A DNA stretch of 64,000 nt, taken from Dendrolimus kikuchii. Its lineage: Eukaryota > Arthropoda > Insecta > Lepidoptera > Lasiocampidae. The stretch's first letter is position 1; each line of letters starts with the position of its first letter. The stretch spans positions 14,880,001 through 14,944,000 of the forward strand of contig CM034411.1 of NCBI GenBank assembly GCA_019925095.2. The letters are read 5' to 3'. This document shows, piece after piece, positions 53,820-61,300 of the stretch. Made by a program: the position numbers and the translations under genes. Under the pieces are notes generated by a model. The model searched no databases, was not told the DNA's origin, and saw nothing but the letters and a program-made list of their open reading frames with translations.

Positions 53820-54292
53820 AAGTAACTGCTGCGGCTCACCGACCCAAAATGAGTCCTGGCCTCCGAAATGAGAATACTCCATTACTTCCTGTTCAGCTTT
53901 GTTTCCTGCCAGTCATCGGCATGAAGCTCGCGCAGATCAACCTCCACTATGTCCCTCCAGCGATATCTGGGCCTACCAACTGGTCGCCATCCCGTTGGTC
54001 TGCCCAGATAGGAAAGAAAGAAAGAAAACGTTTATTTGCCAAATGCGACACAGACAAAATAGAAAATAAATGAAAAAATATATTTTTACAGGTATATAAG
54101 CATGCCGCAATTCGACAAATGGTTGGCACTCTGTATATTGCTGTGTCGGAAGATATTCCGCCACAGCACTGATTTTCAGTGCCCACCCCGGAGTCTACAC
54201 ATATCATCTAGAGACCCGTATAAAATATAGGCTCTATTCACCGCGCGATCCTCCCCTATTCTATGTAGATGGCCAAGCCAGTGCAAGCGACG
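53820..54292 (-). pseudogene. LINE ORF C-terminus split by an insertion
   Basis: On the minus strand 54,292-54,227 reads RRLHWLGHLHRIGEDRAV, and 54,011-53,820 reads RPRYRWRDIVEVDLREL, HADDWQETKLNRK and ARTHFGSVSR. Together they make an RTE-like tail (RLRWLGH..GRPR.RW.D). The (CTTT)n-tailed element at 54,012-54,226 separates them. Confidence 0.65.
54012..54226 (-). mobile_element. (CTTT)n-tailed retroposon 3' end
   Basis: Plus-strand (GAAA)3 then CGTTTATTTGCCAAATGC through CTAGAGACCCGTATAAA is nearly identical to 35,604-35,822. It interrupts a LINE fragment. Confidence 0.7.
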
Positions 54293-54622
54293 TTTTTTTT
54301 TTTTTTTTTTTTTTTTTTTATTGCAGGAGATCAGCAGACAGGCAGACGGCCCACTTGATGGAAAGCGGTTACCATCGCCTATGGACATTTGCAACACAAA
54401 GTTGCTACAAATGCGCCGCTGCTCTCTTAAGGGAGACTGGAACCTGGTCACTAATGCCGGAACACAACTCAAGGTTGTTATGGCGACATACTTTAGACCA
54501 GGGGTGGTAGCCATCCAGTCGGGCAAATGCCCTACCACCTGGCTGTGGGTTGTTCTGTCGCCTCTTACGACAGGCCGCCCGGCCGCAGGAAATTGTATTC
54601 TTTCTCCGTTCCTGCACGGATA
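54292..54622 (-). mobile_element. Family S, full length, long poly(A)
   Basis: An uninterrupted run of about 27 T at the left is the poly(A) tail, the longest in the window, suggesting a young insertion. The 5' start TATCCGTGCAGG is at 54,622. It lies about 530 bp upstream of the first exon of the ABCD gene. Confidence 0.85.
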
Positions 54623-54624
54623 GA

Positions 54625-55150
54625 TGTGCATTGCTCTCGCCTATTATATTGGGCTCATCCACCTGTTTTCTGTTAAAATAATTTACTTTTCTATCTTTTC
54701 AGAAAATGGACGAATCAATACGAGATACCTTTTCGAGATGATCGAAAAGAAACATCCAGAGGGAGAGACCATACATACATAACCAGTTCCGACAATCTGT
54801 GATTTATTTTTCTATATTTTAAGAGATCTCTATTTATTTTTAAGAATAATAAACCCATTTACAATTAAAAATAATCATAAATACACATTAATAATAGAAG
54901 AATCGATACGATAAGAATTAATTATACACACGAAAACAAAAATTGTATAACACTAATTATAGTCTAGACGTAACTGACCTACAACTAGACGTCGAAGAAA
55001 TTAAAAACTAGCTGTGAAAGAGATTAAACGTAAAGTTAAAGTATAATAAAGACAAAGAGAATTAAAGACAAGCTAAACAAGAAGCAAAACAATTAACAAA
55101 AGAAGAAGCAAGTAAGAGAATCTTGTTAATCGTAGAAAAAGAAAGACAAA
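54625..55150 (+). promoter_or_regulatory. 5' flank and presumed 5' UTR of the ABCD gene
   Basis: This AT-rich stretch contains no other gene. The last 150 bp are A-rich and purine-rich, as in many insect leaders, and end AGACAAAATGCC at the start codon. No TATA box at a convincing distance or initiator was identified, so the transcription start is unknown. Confidence 0.35.
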
Positions 55151-55309
55151 ATGCCAGCAATCCTAACAAAGTTAAGAGAGCAGGCGTCCAGGGTGCAACC
55201 TTCGCTCGCTCTGGGGGTAGGTGTTGGTGTTGCTCTAGCAGCTTGTGCAGTCTATGGTACCAGGGAGAAGAAACAAGCGCCACCTTGCAACAACAATAAC
55301 AACTATAAG
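55151..55309 (+). CDS. ABCD1: ABCD1-like exon 1
   Basis: It encodes residues 1-53, from ATG (context ACAAAATGCC) to AACTATAAG, then donor GTGAGT. The hydrophobic stretch [19 protein letters not shown] follows a short amphipathic start. Phase 0 at the end. Confidence 0.85.
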
Positions 55310-58300
55310 GTGAGTTTTAATGTGTTTTTTGAATTCTGTTGTACGTAGGTAGATTGTTTCCCAGAAAGACTAAAGTTTAATGATTATTATTGAGCGGGAT
55401 CTATAAAAAGTCATAGTGACACAGGAGACAGGCAGACGGCCCACCTAATCGTAAGCGGTTACCATCGCCTATAGATAGTTGCAACACCAAAGGCTTAACA
55501 AATCCGCTGCTGCTCTCTTGAGGGAGTCTGGAGCCTGGCCACTAATGCCGGAACACAACTCAAGGTTGTTATAGCGGCATACTCCAGACCAGGGGTGGGA
55601 GCCATCCAGTCGGGGAACTGATGAACTCTCTGAACAGAGATTTAATGCTACGTTCCACAAGGACTCCCAATGACCACGTTCACGACCGCGATTTTTTCCG
55701 TTTCACTTGCTTGCGGCCGTTACAATCATAAACTCTATTGGAACGGATTATGGAGCGTGGATATCATTAACGACGAAATACACAAATGTCATCGGTTGAT
55801 TTGAAAATCGCGCCTTTTTCAAAGTCAATCAATAGAGGGATTTAATGCTCTGTGGTCAACGCTCACTTCGACCTAACTTTTGACATGGGTCGTTGTGAGC
55901 GCTGTGTGATCGAAAATAATGACATCATTAGTAACGTTTTCGCCACGACCATAACGACCGTGGTCGCCGTGTGGAACGGTAGACGCAGCATTTTGGGCGT
56001 TGTGAGATACTAAAGGAACGCGCCTTAAGTCGATATTAGATGGATCATTACTGTCTTTCAATTTTGATGAATCAACAAAAGTGATTCATCTAAAGTAAAA
56101 CTTAATCATTCAATGACATGAATACCGTCGTGTTCTTTCCGTTCTGTGCCTTTCAACCAAATTGATTCAGTTCGGTTGATCCGCCTAATATCAGAATTAC
56201 ATTCAGACACTGCCGCTGCTGTCTTAAATAATTCCCAAAATATTTCCGTGGCAAGGTCGCAGGCAGTGAGTATTTACATGCCGCTCCTGTGAGCATGAAT
56301 GACAGACGTGAAAATAGTTGAAGTTTATCTAAATATTATTTGGGTTTTTGAATAGTTATCTACACTAATATTATAAATGTGACGGTTTGGATAGATGTTT
56401 GTTACTCAATCACGCCATTATGGCTGAACGGATCTGGACGAATGAACGAATGAATGAATGAAAACTCTTTATTGTTCACCATAATTTAAACCTAGACATT
56501 TAATATGAATATGAAGGAATATGAAATTTGGTACAGAGATAAATTATAATCTGGAATAGCACATAGGCTATTTTTATCACGGAAAAATGTACAGTGTTCC
56601 CCTGTGATAACGTTAATGCGAGCGAAGCCTCGTGCAAAAAAAATAAAATGTATAATAATGATCGTAGAAGATATTGTTACGAGTTTGCGGGGCTCGAATT
56701 AAAATGCCGTTAGAATTATTATAAAGTTTATTAGAATTATACAAACACGTATAACACAGGTACAAATATAACCGAACGCAAAAAATCCGAACGTAATGCA
56801 GAAGGTCGTAGTTCAATAAAACGCGCAAAGTCCGTCACTATTCGTTTCCCGAATGTACACACGTCACGCCTAGATCGTAGTTGTCGCTCAACTGACCCCC
56901 TCTCTCAGTCAGGCCATCGTTTTTTACTTCACAAATGCAAATGTGCCCGCCCGGCAACGTCGACATAATTTCCTAGAATTAGCTTGTTCTTATAATCTGC
57001 AACACATGGCTAATGATGCTCCTGAGCGGCCGTAAACGAGTACAATAGGACAATAGGCTATTCTCCACAATAACTAGAAACGTATGCCAATGACTAAGTG
57101 AACAAAAGAAGACGATCATAAAAGGATTACAATTAGTTCAAATGCCGACAGGTAATAAAATGTGCTTTTACAGATCTGTACATGGAATTTGTCTTTGTTG
57201 GAGCCTAAGTTGTAACAATATGAATTCGTCTTGATAAAACCTTGCAAGTAGATGCTAAAACTCCAAGCGCTCTACCGCAAGTGAGCATAAGAGCAGTATG
57301 TAAACAGGAAATCGCGCTCGCGCTGTCCACTTTGACTCCCACATGAAACGTACATCCTGTATCAATTTCACAATGTGTATTTCCAAAAATGGCGTTTTTT
57401 GCATAAACAAAAACTTCTTGGTATATATTCAATTAATAATTTTATTTTCAGTTGGCTAAGAACGGCAATCTCAACACAGTAGAAAATGCCAGGGATAAAG
57501 GCACGTGTGGCGGACGTTGCGGGGCCGAGCAATGCGCCCTGTGCAGAGGCGACGCCGATACAGACAACAAACAGAATATTGTTAGTATATATATATAATT
57601 TAAGAATACGTACATATTACAGTACATTACTTTAGATATTTTTAAGCGAGTAATGCAGTAGTCAATTTTAAAAAATTATTAGCGACCTCTTAATTTTTTT
57701 TTGAGCTGTCCTTTGGAGTGAGTTCCTAAAATATCAAAAAACTAATAAAAAGGCGGTTATTTTGCGCCACCCTAGTACATATAGACTATCGTTTCTGCGT
57801 TGTAAACTTACAAGAAGTATTATATTTACCGTGCTGTTAATATTGTGATAGATAGATAGATAACACTTTATTTTTACCAACGTAAACAATTGCAAAATTA
57901 ATAATTACTATACTTTTACGGCAAAACAGAAGGCGGCTTTATCGCTAATAGTGATTGATCTTCTCCAGGCCACCTGACCAATACTCAGATCCTATATCTT
58001 GCTATTAATTCACTTGCCCTATCATCGGTTGAATTGTGACATTACTTGTATGGAGCTTATATCAAATTTGAACCGATTGTAAGACAAATGAACGGTCGGT
58101 AAGGTATAAGAACCGGCCTTCAGAGGACACTTTTGTATAATTAAACTAGAGTTTGCCCCGCGGCTGCGCCTCGTGTCAATCACTACGCAGTAGACGTAAA
58201 ATAAAGATTTACTTACATAAAAACTTAATTCGGTTTTTTACATATAATTTAAAATCATAATAATAACGAACGAACTAAGTCCATATAATTTAGACAACTG

Positions 58301-61300
58301 CCCAGCAAAACATAGAGGTGAGTCGGCCCTTCCGGCTCGAAGGACCAAAAAGCTGTAGTGTGTATACAGTTTTAGTTTAGGAGGGAAGGGTAAAATGTAC
58401 GAAATACCAAACCCAACGAGCGCTGTAATGACACTGATTTTATTACTGAAAATATATGATTGTTAAGCATTAGGCCGCAGTTGTTTACTTGTAAAATGCT
58501 GACTACTGTACATACTTTGTACAGCCACCAACCTGATTTTAATTAATATAATGAATAACACTCCCGGTTAAATTCCCGTGGGATTCCCGGGACACAAAGT
58601 ATCGTAGCATTTAAAAAAGATTCCCGGGATAAAAAATATCACATATTTTATTGTATAAAAAAGCTATCGATCAGTGAAAAAATCTGAAAGTGTAAGTAAT
58701 TCCCAGAATAAAAGTAGCACAGGTTTTATGTCTAAGAATCTGCTGTCGGTCAGCGGAAACCGCATCGACATCGGCCCTGTAGTTTTTACGTGTATCCTGA
58801 ACAAGCAAGCAAACCGACATACAGACAAACAAGAAATTTAATAAAAAATGCATCGTGTTCTCCGTTTTTTTAATTTTTTTATTGCAGGAGTTCAGCAGAC
58901 AGGCAGACGGCCCACTTAGTGGAAAGCGGTTACCATCGCCTATGGACATTTGCAACACCAAAGGTGCTACAAATGCGCTGCTGCTCTCTTAAAGGAGACT
59001 GGAACCTGGTCACTAATGCCGGAACACAATACAAGATTGTTATGGCGGCATACTCTAGACCAGGGGTGGTCGCCATCCAGTCGAGCAAATACTCTACCAC
59101 CTGGCTGTGGGTTGTTTAGTCGCCTCTTACGACAGGCCGCCGGGCCGCAGGAAATTGTATTCTTTCTCCGTTCCTGCACGGATAGAATTATTTATATAAT
59201 TGTTTATATAGTCTATTCCAAGTGTTTTTCTTTTAAATAGCTGCAATGTACAAACACGGTATGTTTAGAATGTTATAATAGCCAGTCCTTGTCCGCTGCT
59301 GGACGAAGGCCTCCCGAAGTTTACGCCACATATCCCGTTCTTGAAGTTAAGTTATTCCGTTTTCAGGAAGACGCTGACGAGACCCTGTCTATAGAGGAGC
59401 ATGTGCCTGGTCTGAATCTGGAATTCTTGAAGCAGCTTATCTCGCTAGCCAAGATAATGGTTCCTGGGTTCAGGAGTCACGAGGTCGCCTTACTGACCGC
59501 TCACACTATATGCCTATTTACGAGAACATTCCTATCTATATACGTGGCGTCTCTGGAAGGATCTATAGGTGAGTTCGTATAGTTTTTTTTTTTACAACTC
59601 TACGGACTCGAGTTCCGTACCCTGTTTTAGAACTTAATTTCTAGATTTTTTTTTTAATTTAACACGCTTATTAGTTATTTTGGTTCTTGTGTGTGACATT
59701 AATTTATTGATTTTTGTGTTGAGGTGTATGTGTCTTACGAATGACTTATTAAATTAATTTAGTCTAGTTTTAATACTAAACTTATACTAATGTTCGTATA
59801 GTTATACTAAATACTCAGAAAAAATATCTTGTCTCCATGGCCATGTCATCCATCTTCAAAATGCTAAGAGTCTGTTTTATTATTGCCTTTGGCAGGCAAA
59901 CAAACAGACGGCCCACTCGATGGAAAGTGGTTACCGTCGCTTATGGACGTTTGCAACACCAGGGGCGTCGCAAACGCGCTACCTGTAAGGAATTTCATAA
60001 CGCCCTTCTTAAACGACCCAATGTTATAGCGCAGAGGGAAAACCTCGGCGGGAAGTTTCCTCTAGATCGTTCTAGTAGTACGCCGAACAAACCTAGAGAA
60101 ACGTTGCGTAGTTGAGCGTGGGAGCTCTTATTCGTGCAGGAAAGGAGAAAGAATACAATTTCCTGCTGCCGGGCGGCTCGTCGTAAGAGGCGACAAAATA
60201 ACACACAGTCAGGTGCTAGGGTATTTGTCCAACTGGATGGCTACCACCCCTGGTCTAGAGTGTGCCGCCATAACAACCTATACGACATTAGTAGTTACTA
60301 ATGTCCGAACGCGGCAACCTAGTTAGGTTCCAGTTTCCCTTAAGAGAGCAGCAGCGCATTTGTAGCACCTTTGGTGTTGCAAATGACCATAGGCGATGGT
60401 AACCACTTTCCATCAAGTGGGCCGTCTGCCTGTCTTGTGAACTCCTATAATAAAAAAGCATACATGCCTAGCTCTAATAATTTTATATAATACTAGCGGC
60501 CCCGGAAGACGTTGTCCTGCTCTGAAAAAATAAAAATCTAGGACCCGATCCCAGCGCCACCTACCGGTTCCAACGGGATAAAAAGTATCCTATGTCCGTC
60601 TCCTGGTTCTAAACTACCTCCCCACCAATTTTCAGCCAAATCGGTACAGCCGTTCTTGAGTTATAAATAGTGTAACTAACACGACTTTCTTTATAATCTA
60701 TATATATATATTAAAATGGCTGTGAGGAAAAATAAAAATAAATTGTCAATCAAGTGGTTTTGTGTTCCGGTGCACACAGAAGGAGCTTACAGTGTCAAAA
60801 TTACACTAACAAAACTATAGATTCGGTAATTAAAATGGTCATACATACATTAGTTTGCTTAATATAATTATAATTTAATTACCATTTCTTTAAATATTTA
60901 TTTATGCGCTTCAAAAATGTCCGACGAGGATGGGATTCGAACCCACGCGTGCAGATTTAATTTATAAAGTAATTTAAGTATGTGTATTTAATTTGTAAAA
61001 TATGTAGTTTAAGTATGTTTCTTTATGATATACCTAATAATCTGCAGCACCTACATCGCCAGATTGGGTTAAACCATTCTGTCTAAACTAGGATATATCT
61101 GGGGCTTTATCCACGCTTGAGTGGAAATTTCCGCGGGATTTCTGAGACACAAAGTATCACAGCATTTAAAAAGATTGTAAGTGAAAACTGTGTCGGGGTA
61201 AGTTAATTATTATATACCCGAACAATTTCGAACCGCTCCAGGGAAAATTCCCGCGGTATTTCCGGGATAAAAAATCGCACTTTATTACATAAAATTTGCC

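Noticed and set aside
54176..54631. 151-codon minus frame
   Set aside because: It is a chance fusion of a family S copy, its poly(A) tract (translated as a lysine run) and a LINE fragment.
59289..59366. Extending ABCD exon 3 upstream to the ATG at 59,289
   Set aside because: This stretch is repeat-derived text (CGCTGCTGGACGAAGGCCTC type), and a good acceptor CCGTTTTCAG precedes the conserved coding part.
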